Below, piece by piece: positions 44,978 to 52,987 of a stretch of 64,000 nucleotides of DNA (the stretch's first letter is position 1; every line of letters begins with the position of its first letter). Below the pieces are notes generated by a model. That model was not told where the DNA came from and made no database searches. It was given only the letters and a program-made list of their open reading frames with translations. A program made the position numbers and the translations under genes. The stretch comes from Cupriavidus necator N-1 (lineage in GTDB: Bacteria > Pseudomonadota > Gammaproteobacteria > Burkholderiales > Burkholderiaceae): NCBI RefSeq assembly GCF_000219215.1, contig NC_015727.1, forward strand, positions 744,001 through 808,000. Direction: 5' to 3'.

Positions 44978-45288
44978 TGAAAGACCGACACCACGATGAC
45001 TCGATGGCCGAAATGTTCCGCGAGGATCCGGCCTTTGCCCTAGAGACACTCAACGCCATTCTCGAGGATGGCGATCAAGCCGAACTGATGATCACGCTTC
45101 GCCAGTTGACCAAGGCGTTCGGCGGTGTCCAAGCTGTGGCTGAGCAGGCTCACCTGAATCCGACTCAGCTCTATCGCACGCTGTCCCCAACTGGAAATCC
45201 CGTACTGAGCAATCTATCGGCGATTCTCAAAGCGATGGGAATGCGTTTGGCGGTCCGTCCAGCGCATGGCGAGTCGGCTCATACATAA
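44977..45288 (+). CDS. Orphan HigA-like antitoxin (addiction module antidote)
   Basis: 103 residues: N-terminal part MAEMFREDPAFALETLNAIL, then the XRE-like HTH FGGVQAVAEQAHLNPTQLYR, TLSPTGNPVLSNLSAILKAM, ending RLAVRP. This is the layout of the probable addiction-module antidote family. The start ATG overlaps the TAA of the truncated toxin gene. GGAGGG at 44964-44969 serves as ribosome-binding site. Without its toxin it may act as a plain repressor or protect against related toxins. Confidence 0.82.
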   Translation: MKDRHHDDSMAEMFREDPAFALETLNAILEDGDQAELMITLRQLTKAFGGVQAVAEQAHLNPTQLYRTLSPTGNPVLSNLSAILKAMGMRLAVRPAHGESAHT

Positions 45289-45417
45289 AGGTTCAGAGTT
45301 GCTCTTGACAGGTGCCCTCAAGTGCGGCCAAGCCAAGCATATCCGATCAGCATTTTGCTGTGCGCTGGGTGTTATGTTGAGTGAGAGGGCTAGCCGGCTG
45401 CGGTCACAGCCAGGCGC

Positions 45418-45660
45418 TCAGTCCTCCGTCGGCGCGTGGACGCTGAAGGCAGGAGCAAAGTCGAAATGGGCCGCGGCATACATGGCATTGCACGCCCAAA
45501 CCTCTTCACCGTGCTTATAGAAGGCAACCCATTTGCCGTCGCTGACGCAGTGGGCGCCAGGAAAGACTTCGGCATGGCCGTTCGGACCGTCCAGCGGAAA
45601 GGGCGCGTGCGGCGTGGCCCAGTAATGGCCACGCGGTAGGGGCGCAATCGTCTTTGGCAT
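45418..45660 (-). CDS. Small hypothetical protein (80 aa)
   Basis: Reads MPKTIAPLPRGHYWATPHAP, FPLDGPNGHAEVFPGAHCVS, DGKWVAFYKHGEEVWACNAM, YAAAHFDFAPAFSVHAPTED. Aromatic and His-rich, with two Cys; no family recognised. The broken counterpart in repeat copy 1 shows it was once a real gene in both places. The divergent gene at 45812 shares the promoter region of about 150 bp. Confidence 0.6.
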   Translation of the reverse strand: MPKTIAPLPRGHYWATPHAPFPLDGPNGHAEVFPGAHCVSDGKWVAFYKHGEEVWACNAMYAAAHFDFAPAFSVHAPTED

Positions 45661-45811
45661 CTTATCAGGCCCGGTGTGGTGTCCCAGGCGGCGGCCGCGC
45701 CTCGCTATGGCGAAATGGAGGCGCTGTCAATCCTGCAACGGCGTAACATCACGCCGCGACATCCTGGTGTTAGTCTCGCCACCAAATTACTCCTGCTATT
45801 CGGCAATTTCC

Positions 45812-46024
45812 ATGGCGCGACACCTTCAATTCATGGACCGGGTCTTCTGCGTCGGCGCCATCATTGTGGTCGTCGCCATTGCCTCCCGGCAAGTATATCT
45901 GCGCAGCGCCGCAGAGGCGGACGTAGCCGATGCGGATGAGGAACCCGCGACAATGATGTTGATTCGCTGGGAGACGATGCACGATCGTCTCCAGAAGGAG
46001 CCCAGTCTGGGCTGCAGAGGCTGA
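45812..46024 (+). CDS. Small single-pass membrane protein (70 aa), paralogue of 12443-12694
   Basis: Begins MARHLQFMDRVFCVGAIIVV with one hydrophobic helix (residues 10-28), then RQVYLRSAAEADVADADEEP and WETMHDRLQKEPSLGC. The N-terminal 60 residues match the copy 1 protein almost fully, which supports expression. The acidic stretch follows the membrane helix. Function unknown. Confidence 0.5.
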   Translation: MARHLQFMDRVFCVGAIIVVVAIASRQVYLRSAAEADVADADEEPATMMLIRWETMHDRLQKEPSLGCRG

Positions 46025-46236
46025 CACGCGACCGCGTGCTCGTTGTCGGGAATCCTGAGTTCGGCGAATCTCGATGCGGCCGGCCGTCCACTCTCTGCTG
46101 GTGTGGCGCTGGCGGCTGTCCGCTTCCGGAAGCGGTCGCAGGATTTTGCGCTTGCTTCGTCCCAGTGGCTTCTTTCCGGTTAGCACCACGTGCCGGTGTT
46201 AAGGCGAAGACCTAAACCAAGCGAAAAAAGAAGAAA

Positions 46237-46258
46237 AGCCCGCTGCAAAGGGCGGGCT
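46237..46258 (-). terminator. Rho-independent terminator for a minus-strand transcript (copy 2)
   Basis: AGCCCGC and GCGGGCT pair across eight bases; read leftwards it is followed by TTTTCTTCTTTTTTCGC. Conserved with 12904-12924. A second small hairpin CCCTTC/GAAAGGG lies just upstream in the direction of transcription. Confidence 0.65.
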
Positions 46259-46695
46259 GAAATCCCTTCGGTGAAAGGGAGAAGACGAGGGTGAGTGTAA
46301 ACCCTAATAAAATATCTTGCAGAGCATGCCAGAAGCCCGTCGGGTAGTGCCAATCCGTTACTTTCATGATAATGAAACTATGGAATGGCGATGCTAGCGA
46401 ACGGTGCAATGAACGGCAAGATCTCGCCGTTGTCTACTGCTCGTCTCATTGCGACCCACTTCGGCCGTTGGTCCGAGTCAAGGGCGGCTTCCAACGTACA
46501 ACCGTCATTCGTGCTGCCGTGCTGGCCGGTAAGTTCTCGGCCTATCCGACGCAGTTGAGGACCGTAGACAATGGGTGATGAATACTGTGACGTGCCTTCC
46601 GCTTCCATCGGCTCTACTGGCATGCCCTCCTGGTGGGCGTGGTGGCCAAGTGCTTGTCACACAGGCCTCATGTTGAGAGTTGCCGTCGGGTAGCT

Positions 46696-47349
46696 TCAGT
46701 GTTGTGCCATTCGAGCGAACGGTCGATGTCCAAATAGACTGCCGGCACCGACGAACAGCAGCGCGACACCCAGATTCCACAACAAGACCATCGCGCTAGC
46801 ATCCAGCGGATGAATGAGTAGCAGGCTCGTTGCCGCGATCGCGGCAACGGCAAGGCCCGCACACATCGCCACCGGCGCAGGCGAGAGGCGTGCCACATAG
46901 CGCAGCATGGCCGTCAAAGCAATGGCCAGCGGCGTGCTGACCACCACCAGCGTTGCGAAGCAGCGCGCGGTCTCGCCGGGCGACATGCCTTCCGGCCCGA
47001 TCTCCACCCAGTTCGTCAGACAGCCGTAACCGATTGTGCCCATCCAGACGGCCAGGGATGGTAGCGGCATCCACAGCCACCGGCGCGAGCGACCCGGCAC
47101 GCTGGCGATGAACGCGGCCGCCGCGGCCAGGATGCCGGTCCCGATGGCGGCTGCAACGCTGGTGACGAACACCGGCTGTTGCAACTTCAGCGCAAGGTCT
47201 GGCCGCACGCCATTCACGAGCATGACTAGCGCTAGCAACAGGGCAGCCAGCAACAGCCAGCACACCACCCGCACCAAGGGCCGGTGCAAGCGGCGAACCG
47301 GCTTGGCGTCAGCCACCAGCGACTCGATCAGGTCAGGGGTCTCTCTCAC
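46696..47349 (-). CDS. nrsF: NrsF-family (DUF1109) membrane anti-sigma factor
   Basis: 217 residues from a GTG at 47349 that overlaps the sigF stop by four bases. Six hydrophobic helices are visible (for example VCWLLLAALLLALVMLVNGV, VTSVAAAIGTGILAAAAAFI, CFATLVVVSTPLAIALTAML, AMVLLWNLGVALLFVGAGSL). The cytoplasmic N-terminus holds the sigma factor at the membrane; metal or oxidant stress releases it. Co-transcribed with the sigma factor. Confidence 0.9.
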   Translation of the reverse strand: MRETPDLIESLVADAKPVRRLHRPLVRVVCWLLLAALLLALVMLVNGVRPDLALKLQQPVFVTSVAAAIGTGILAAAAAFIASVPGRSRRWLWMPLPSLAVWMGTIGYGCLTNWVEIGPEGMSPGETARCFATLVVVSTPLAIALTAMLRYVARLSPAPVAMCAGLAVAAIAATSLLLIHPLDASAMVLLWNLGVALLFVGAGSLFGHRPFARMAQH

Positions 47350-48041
47350 GGCTTGCTACCTTGGGATTCGAACAGTTTGCGCAACGTCTTCAAGGCGCGA
47401 TGGGTGGCCACTTTCAGCGCGCCGACAGACATGCCGCTGGCGACGGCAGCCTCTTTCAATGACATTTCCTCCAGTTTCAGCATGCGCAGCGCCTCGCGCT
47501 GTCCGGCAGGCAGACAGTCCACCGCGTCGCGCACCGCCCGCGCGTCCAGTGCCATTTCCTGGAGGTTCGCGCCGGGGTCGGAAATGGTTTCCGGTTCCGT
47601 GTCGAGCGGTGTTTCGCGCGCACTGGTGCGTGCCCGCCGGCGCAGGCTGTCGATAATGCGCCGGCGGGCGATGGCCACCAGCCACGGACCGAACGGACGT
47701 GCCGGGTCGTAGGTGTGGCGCACGGCGTGAATCGTGAGCAGCACATCCTGCACGGTGTCCTCGATGTCCCCGTGGTTGTGGACCTGCCGTACGGCCAGCG
47801 CCCGGATGTACGGGGTGATGCCTTCGAGCAGGCGCCGGTACGCCGCGCGGTCGCCTGCCTGTGCGCGGGCCATCATGGCCGACCAGTCCGGCTTGCCGTC
47901 CGGGCGGCACGCCGGCTCGGACAAGGGGCTAGGACCAGCCGCATCGTGCGTGGCGTCCACGAGGCCCGGCTTGCCGCCGGCATGGTGGCCTGGGCGTTGT
48001 GAGCGGTCAGCTTGGGAAGACATGCCTAAATTCTGCTTCAT
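47346..48041 (-). CDS. sigF: ECF sigma factor, SigF type
   Basis: 231 residues from ATG 48041; ATG 48023 (MSSQADRSQ) is an alternative. Region 2: YRRLLEGITPYIRALAVRQV, DIEDTVQDVLLTIHAVRHTY, PFGPWLVAIARRRIIDSLRR. Region 4: CLPAGQREALRMLKLEEMSL, KEAAVASGMSVGALKVATHR. A 45-residue unstructured leader precedes. Pairing with an NrsF anti-sigma and divergence from a bufferin operon match the known SigF systems for metal stress. It should recognise the GTAACC-N16-CGAA site at 48082-48107. Confidence 0.9.
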   Translation of the reverse strand: MKQNLGMSSQADRSQRPGHHAGGKPGLVDATHDAAGPSPLSEPACRPDGKPDWSAMMARAQAGDRAAYRRLLEGITPYIRALAVRQVHNHGDIEDTVQDVLLTIHAVRHTYDPARPFGPWLVAIARRRIIDSLRRRARTSARETPLDTEPETISDPGANLQEMALDARAVRDAVDCLPAGQREALRMLKLEEMSLKEAAVASGMSVGALKVATHRALKTLRKLFESQGSKP

Positions 48042-48081
48042 GGAGAGCCGCCTGTCGCGCAATTAGTTTTTCCGGGGATGC

Positions 48082-48107
48082 GTAACCTTTGGTCGCGTGG
48101 GGCCGAA
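48082..48107 (+). promoter_or_regulatory. SigF-type promoter of the buf operon
   Basis: GTAACC (48082-48087) and CGAA (48104-48107) are separated by exactly 16 bases. This is the -35/-10 pattern known for SigF-type ECF factors of proteobacteria. It lies 51 bp upstream of the bufA ATG and faces it, with an AGGAG ribosome-binding site between. Confidence 0.8.
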
Positions 48108-48157
48108 TCTCCTGACACGGATCCGGACCCGGGCCGCAACCGTCAGGAGAAAGTAAG

Positions 48158-48478
48158 ATGAACAAGCATGTATTGGCCGCATCCACCTTGTCGTCCGCCC
48201 TTGGGCTGGCGCTTGCCATGGTCGCCGTGCCCGCGCAAGCGCAAGCCACGAAGGACATGAGCGCGATGCCGCAGGTCGTGAAGGACAACATGGCGAGGAT
48301 GGAAAAGAGCAAGCTGGAGAAGTGCTATGGCATCAATGCCGTGGCAAAGAACGACTGCGCGGAAGGTGCGCATTCCTGCGCGGGACAAGCCACGCAGGCA
48401 CGCGATGGCAAATCCTTCGTGTTGCTGCCCGCCGGCGATTGCAGCAAGATCCAGGGCGGCAAGCTGAAGGCCTCATGA
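48158..48478 (+). CDS. bufA1: Bufferin precursor BufA1 (DUF2282), four-cysteine exported peptide
   Basis: 106 residues with a signal peptide (MNKHVLAASTLSSALGLALA, cut after AQA near residue 28 or 30). The mature part has four cysteines, Cys56, 67, 74 and 95, in KCYGINA, NDCAEG, HSCAGQ and GDCSKI, as in the bufferin family. In known members BufB/BufC modify cysteines to make a copper-binding peptide kept in the periplasm. It overlaps bufB by ATGA. AGGAG precedes the start. Confidence 0.92.
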   Translation: MNKHVLAASTLSSALGLALAMVAVPAQAQATKDMSAMPQVVKDNMARMEKSKLEKCYGINAVAKNDCAEGAHSCAGQATQARDGKSFVLLPAGDCSKIQGGKLKAS

Positions 48479-49383
48479 GGCAGGGGCGAACCATGGCTGC
48501 CGCGGCTGTCGCCTACCCGCGCGGGCTGGGCCCGATCCCGCCGCGCGCCGGGATCGGACTACGCTTCCGGCACCATCAGGCAGTGGTGGAGGAACACCCG
48601 GCCGTTTCGTGGTTCGAGGTGCATACGGAAAACTACATGGGCGGCGGCCGCGCGCCGGGCTGCCTGGACGCCATTCGCCGTGACTACGCCCTATCGCTGC
48701 ACGGCGTTGGCCTGTCGCTGGGCAGTGCAGACGGGCTGGACCTGGCGCATCTGGCGCGGGTGCGCGAGGTGGTTGAACGGGTCGAACCCGGGCTGGTGTC
48801 GGAGCATCTGTCCTGGAGCATCACCCGCGGCACGTATCTTGCCGACCTGCTGCCCTTGCCGATGACCGAGGAGGCGCTGGCCGTGGTTTGCTCGCATGTC
48901 GACCAGGTCCAGGGCGCACTGCGGCGCCGCATCCTGGTCGAGAACCCGTCTACCTATCTCCAGTATCGCCACTCAACCATTCCCGAGTGGGAATTCCTGG
49001 CCGAAGTGGCGCGGCGCACCGGGTGCGGCATCCTGTGTGACGTCAACAATATCTATGTCAGCGCCTGCAATCACGGATGGGACGCCATGACATACCTGCA
49101 CGCGCTTGCGCCGGCCGCCATCGGCGAAATCCATCTGGCCGGCCACAGCGTGCGGCAACTCGGGCAGGGGCAGGTCCTGCGCATCGACGATCACGGCTCG
49201 CGCGTGGCACCGGCGGTGTGGGCGCTCTACGAGGCGGCGCTTGGGCGGTTCGGTGCGGTGCCGACGCTGATCGAATGGGATACGGACGTGCCGCCTCTCG
49301 ATGTGCTGATGGGGGAAGCGCGTATCGCTCAGGCGGCACTGGAGAGACAGCAGCATGCAATCCGATCCTCCCTCATTGCTTGA
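48475..49383 (+). CDS. bufB: Bufferin-modifying iron enzyme BufB (DUF692/MNIO)
   Basis: 302 residues from ATG 48475; ATG 48493 is an alternative. TIM-barrel multinuclear iron enzyme: GIGLRFRHHQAVVEEHPAVS, WFEVHTENYMGGG, LSLHGVGLSLGSADGLD, VSEHLSWS, ILVENPSTYL, GCGILCDVNNIYVSACNHGW, EIHLAGHS and PTLIEWDTDVPPL hold the His, Asp and Glu iron ligands of the family. It oxidises cysteine residues of BufA with help from BufC. Overlaps bufC by 29 bp. Confidence 0.92.
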   Translation: MRQGRTMAAAAVAYPRGLGPIPPRAGIGLRFRHHQAVVEEHPAVSWFEVHTENYMGGGRAPGCLDAIRRDYALSLHGVGLSLGSADGLDLAHLARVREVVERVEPGLVSEHLSWSITRGTYLADLLPLPMTEEALAVVCSHVDQVQGALRRRILVENPSTYLQYRHSTIPEWEFLAEVARRTGCGILCDVNNIYVSACNHGWDAMTYLHALAPAAIGEIHLAGHSVRQLGQGQVLRIDDHGSRVAPAVWALYEAALGRFGAVPTLIEWDTDVPPLDVLMGEARIAQAALERQQHAIRSSLIA

Positions 49384-50167
49384 GCTGCAGCGCGCGTTCG
49401 CCCAGGAACTGGGAAATCCTGCCGCCGGTGAGGCCTCGGCGCACGTGATCGCGGACGGGCTGGCACCGCAGGCGCGGCTGGGTATCTACCGAAACACCGC
49501 CACCGCCACGCTCGTAGGCGCGCTGCGCCTGTCATATCCGGCCGTCCAGGCCCTGGTAGGCCCCGAGTTCTTCGAAGGCGCGGCCCGGCTGTTCATCGGG
49601 CAGTCTGCCCCGCAGAGCGCGTGGCTGGATGCGTACGGCGAGGCGTTCGCGGAATTCCTGGCGCGTCTGCCTGAGGCGGCCGCAATTGGCTACCTGCCTG
49701 ACGTCGCCCGGCTGGAGTGGGCCGTGAGTGCAGTCTTGCACGCGCCGGACGCCACGCCGCTCGATCTACGCCGCCTGGCGGAATCAGACGTATCCGCAGC
49801 CGGCGATATACGTTTCTTGCCGCATCCTGCGGTGCGCGTGGTGCATGCCGCGTTCCCCGTCGATGCCATCTGGCGCGCGGTGCTGAACCGCGACGACCAT
49901 GCCCTGGCGCGCATCGACCCCGCGGTGGGCCCGGTCTGGCTGCTGGTGCGCCGCACATCGGACGCCATCGACGTCGACCGGCTCAGCGCGTGGCAATGGC
50001 AATTCACCGCGGCCTTGCTGGCCGGGCATCCGCTGCACGCTGCATTGGGCCCGACGCCGCCGGTGGACGCGCACGCGTGGCTGGCCACGCTGTTGTCGGC
50101 CGGCAGCTTTACCGGCTTCGGCCGGGCCCAGGCCTCTGACTTACCCATTCCGGATCTCTCGCCATGA
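49355..50167 (+). CDS. bufC: Bufferin partner protein BufC (DUF2063)
   Basis: 270 residues: N-terminal DUF2063 domain (LLELQRAFAQELGNPAAGEA, RLGIYRNTATATLVGALRLS, YPAVQALVGPEFFEGAARLF) and a C-terminal domain (VWLLVRRTSDAIDVDRLSAW, QWQFTAALLAGHPLHAALG). BufC delivers the precursor peptide to BufB. The start lies within bufB and the stop overlaps the doxX start by ATGA, so all four genes are coupled. Confidence 0.9.
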   Translation: MQSDPPSLLELQRAFAQELGNPAAGEASAHVIADGLAPQARLGIYRNTATATLVGALRLSYPAVQALVGPEFFEGAARLFIGQSAPQSAWLDAYGEAFAEFLARLPEAAAIGYLPDVARLEWAVSAVLHAPDATPLDLRRLAESDVSAAGDIRFLPHPAVRVVHAAFPVDAIWRAVLNRDDHALARIDPAVGPVWLLVRRTSDAIDVDRLSAWQWQFTAALLAGHPLHAALGPTPPVDAHAWLATLLSAGSFTGFGRAQASDLPIPDLSP

Positions 50168-50640
50168 CACGCGCCACGCCTTCCCCCCACACCCCCTTCA
50201 CGCTTGCCGCGCGCGCACAGCGCGTCGTGGATTGGCTCGATCGCATGCCGTACACAGCCCTGGCCATTCCGTTGCGGTTCGCGGTCGCCACCGTCTTCTG
50301 GAATTCGGCCATGGCCAAGCTGGCGAACTGGGCGACGGCGGTGGAGCTGTTCCGGGAGGAATACCGGCTGCCGCTGCTGCCGCCCGAACTGGCCGCCTAC
50401 CTAGCGGTATCCGTTGAGCTGACGGCGCCAGTGCTGCTGGTGCTCGGCCTGGCAACCCGCCCCATGGCGCTGATACTGCTTGGCATGATCACGGTGATCC
50501 AGCTGCTCGTCTATCCGCAGGCATGGCCCACGCATATCCAGTGGGCGGCGATGCTGCTGGTACTGCTGGCGCGGGGAGCCGGGGCGCTCTCGGTTGACTG
50601 GCTGATTCGCCGGCGTCTCACGGACGCGTCGGTGCACTGA
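50164..50640 (+). CDS. DoxX-family membrane protein
   Basis: 158 residues with four hydrophobic helices (ALAIPLRFAVATVFWNSAMA, AAYLAVSVELTAPVLLVLGL, ALILLGMITVIQLLVYPQAW, IQWAAMLLVLLARGAGALSV). The FWNSAMAKLANW and ELTAPVLLVLGLATRPMA blocks are typical of DoxX. Such proteins often close bufferin operons and may supply or use electrons or thiosulfate in the membrane. Last gene of the buf operon. Confidence 0.88.
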   Translation: MTRATPSPHTPFTLAARAQRVVDWLDRMPYTALAIPLRFAVATVFWNSAMAKLANWATAVELFREEYRLPLLPPELAAYLAVSVELTAPVLLVLGLATRPMALILLGMITVIQLLVYPQAWPTHIQWAAMLLVLLARGAGALSVDWLIRRRLTDASVH

Positions 50641-50695
50641 GCCGCGTGGACGGGAAGCGCGGGCGATCTGTCTGATCTTCAGCGAGGATAGTGCG

Positions 50696-50992
50696 ATGCG
50701 TGACGTCATCCTGGAATCAGTCGTGACCTGCCCACATTGCGGGTGGGCGCAGCGGGAGACCCTGCCTGCAGGGCCGACAAATATTTCCAGCGGCGGGCGG
50801 CCGTCACTTTATGGTGCCGGCTGGGCCGGTGGACTGGCGTTTGCGATCGGAATATTCACAAGTATCCTGATCGCCCTGGAGTTCGGCCGACTGGTGTGGC
50901 GATGGCAGGTTGCCTCCGGTCGCGAACTGGATACAACGGGCGTCGGCGCGGTTGCAAGCGCGATATTTTGCCCGCTGCCGACCTGGATCTGA
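50696..50992 (+). pseudogene. Fused fragments: GDCCVxC-type start joined to a DUF4239-like membrane piece
   Basis: The first 24 codons (MRDVILESVVTCPHCGWAQR, ETLP) match the start of the small zinc-binding GDCCVxC-domain proteins, which then lack their own C-terminal cysteines. From about 50765 the frame runs into a different type of sequence (LAFAIGIFTSILIALEFGRL, VWRWQVASGRELDTTGVGAV, ASAIF), like the N-terminus of DUF4239/bestrophin-like membrane proteins. That piece is in turn cut near 50970 by kfrA sequence. It looks like two junctions in 300 bp. Confidence 0.55.
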
Positions 50993-51015
50993 CCGACGCC
51001 ACCCTGCAGGCCGCG

Positions 51016-52065
51016 ATGGCCAACGACATTGCCGAGCTGCGCAGCCGTTTCCCCGAAACCCGCGCGCTGTACCGCGAGGTCTGCGGCCTGCTGTTCTTCC
51101 GCTATGGCGTTACGCCCACCACGAACAAGCTCTATAGCCTGGTACGCAAGGGCAGCATGGGCACGCCCGCCGAGGTGCTGCAGGCGTTCTGGCAGGAACT
51201 GCGCGGACGCACGCGCGTCACCATCGACCATCCCGACTTGCCGGATGCGTTGAAGGACATCGCGGCCGGGGCGGTCCAGACCATCTGGCAGGCGGCCAAC
51301 GAGGCCGCCACCGGCGAGCTGGCCACGCTGCGCGCCGAGGCCCGCCATGCGGCCAGCGCCGCCGAGGCCGAGCGCGACGCGGCGCGGACCGAGACCGCGG
51401 CGGCGCGGGAAGAGGTGGCCGCCATCTCGGCGCAGCTGGCGGAGGCGCGCGAGGCGCACGCGGCGACCCAGGCCCGGCTGGAAGCGGGGCGGGCGGAACT
51501 GGACGCCGCCGGGCGGCAACTGGCGGAACTGCGCACCCAATTCTCGACCGAGCTCGAGCGCGCCCGCGAGCAGGTGACCCTCGCGCAGGAACGGGCTGAA
51601 GCCAGCGAGCGGCGGAGCTTGCGCGAACCGGATGCGGGACGTACCGCGCGCCAGCAGAGCGAGCGCACGGCCGAAGCGTTGCGCGGCGAACTGCTGGCGG
51701 CGCGCAGCGAGGCCCGCGACGCGGCCGTGGCGCAGGCCGAAGTCCGGGCCCGGCTCGCGGCCGCCGAGGAGGCGCAGCGCAAGTCGGCGCACGACCTGGA
51801 CGCGGTGCAGGCGGAGTTGGGCACGGCGCAGCGCCGGGCCGAACGGGCCGAGGCCGAAGCGGCGTTGGCGCGCCAGCTGCTGGCAGAATTGCGCGCGTGC
51901 GCTCGGAACCCCCGGTCAACAGAAGAATCTATATTGACGGCCCGGCCAAGCGAGATTGCGTCGCCACAAACGCGACCGGCGCAAATGATAATTACACGGC
52001 ACATGCGGCGGCATCATCCCGACCGCGCCTCGCGGCGCGTCACACGGCCGAGCGCTTTTGATTGA
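51016..52065 (+). CDS. kfrA: KfrA-like plasmid DNA-binding coiled-coil protein, 3' end altered
   Basis: 349 residues from ATG 51016. The KfrA_N DNA-binding domain (residues 1-95: YREVCGLLFFRYGVTPTTNK, LYSLVRKGSMGTPAEVLQAF, VTIDHPDLPDALKDIAAGAV) is followed by about 190 residues of Ala/Glu/Arg-rich coiled coil. From about 51900 (ARNPRSTEESILTARPSEIA) the frame no longer looks like coiled coil and probably runs into foreign DNA, so the natural C-terminus is lost. KfrA proteins bind plasmid DNA and form filaments that aid stability. Confidence 0.8.
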   Translation: MANDIAELRSRFPETRALYREVCGLLFFRYGVTPTTNKLYSLVRKGSMGTPAEVLQAFWQELRGRTRVTIDHPDLPDALKDIAAGAVQTIWQAANEAATGELATLRAEARHAASAAEAERDAARTETAAAREEVAAISAQLAEAREAHAATQARLEAGRAELDAAGRQLAELRTQFSTELERAREQVTLAQERAEASERRSLREPDAGRTARQQSERTAEALRGELLAARSEARDAAVAQAEVRARLAAAEEAQRKSAHDLDAVQAELGTAQRRAERAEAEAALARQLLAELRACARNPRSTEESILTARPSEIASPQTRPAQMIITRHMRRHHPDRASRRVTRPSAFD

Positions 52066-52069
52066 CGTC

Positions 52070-52987
52070 ATGCTCCACCGATTCCGCCAGTTGTCCGTTT
52101 TGTGCGCGATTGCCACCGTCTCGTCGGCATGCAGTTTGAGTTCGGCGCCGGCGCCGACGCCGCTCTATCAGCAGGAGCAGTTCGACACAGCGACAAGCCC
52201 ATACGCGCGCACGTTCAAGGCCAATTCCGACGCGACTTGTGAAGCCGCGCGCCGGGCGCTGCTGAGCCAGGGTTATGTGTCGAGTTCGGCCCATCCCGAT
52301 ACGATCGATGGCAGCAAGAATTTCCAACCGAGCAACGACACGCACGTCGTGATCGCCTTTCACGTCGTCTGCGCGGACGCGAACGCAGATGGCACGTCGA
52401 GCACCGCCTATGTGAACGCGGTACAAGACCGCTATGCGCTGAAGAAGACCAGCACGTCGGCCAGCGTCGGCCTGAGCGTGCTCGGCTCGCTGTCATTGCC
52501 GATCGGCTCGGGCAGCGACTCGATGGTCAAAATTGCGAGCGAGACAATTCCGGCCGGCGTGTTCTACGAGCGCTTCTTCAATCTGGTCGACCATTTTCTG
52601 AAGGTCGATCCGGTGCGGCGCGACCGTGCGACGGTGAAGGCCGCGGAGAAGGCGCATGTTGCGCCGTTGCCCGAGCCCGCGCCGACGCATCCGGGCGAGC
52701 CGATGAAGATGACGACGCCCGCCGGGCCCACGCCGCCCGCCCCGCCCGTTCCGGTGCAGCCGCCCGCTGTAGCACCTGCACCTGCACCTGCACTGGAACC
52801 GGCACCGGTTCCAGCGGCACCGTCGCCTTCGCCGACGTCGAGGGCGCCTAATGGATCACCGGCCACTGCAGCACCCGCGGCGAAGCTCGACGCTACAGCG
52901 CCGACGGCCGGGTCCGCACCAGCTGCACCAGCCACACCGTTTGCACCGTCCGCGCCACCCTCCACGGGCGTGAGCGGCACGAACTGA
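52070..52987 (+). CDS. DUF2242 lipoprotein with a Pro/Ala-rich tail
   Basis: 305 residues from ATG 52070. A signal segment (MLHRFRQLSVLCAIATVSSA) ends before Cys21, a likely though imperfect lipobox. The DUF2242 domain follows (YARTFKANSDATCEAARRAL, LSQGYVSSSAHPDTIDGSKN, FVNAVQ-type YVNAVQDRYALKKTSTSASV, GSDSMVKIASETIPAGVFYE, RFFNLVDHFL). The last 110 residues are almost only Pro, Ala, Ser and Thr, as in periplasm-spanning linkers. No operon partner. Function of the family is unknown. Confidence 0.85.
   Translation: MLHRFRQLSVLCAIATVSSACSLSSAPAPTPLYQQEQFDTATSPYARTFKANSDATCEAARRALLSQGYVSSSAHPDTIDGSKNFQPSNDTHVVIAFHVVCADANADGTSSTAYVNAVQDRYALKKTSTSASVGLSVLGSLSLPIGSGSDSMVKIASETIPAGVFYERFFNLVDHFLKVDPVRRDRATVKAAEKAHVAPLPEPAPTHPGEPMKMTTPAGPTPPAPPVPVQPPAVAPAPAPALEPAPVPAAPSPSPTSRAPNGSPATAAPAAKLDATAPTAGSAPAAPATPFAPSAPPSTGVSGTN

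Larger units (their letters stand above)
45450..46440. repeat. Direct repeat of about 1 kb, copy 2
   Basis: Counterpart of 12090-13102, same orientation. In this copy the minus-strand 80-residue gene is intact, the membrane-protein gene is slightly shorter, and the terminator hairpin is longer in its T-run. The copies end together after AAGATCTCGCCG. Bases 45289-45417 and 46441-46695 hold no recognisable gene. Confidence 0.85.
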
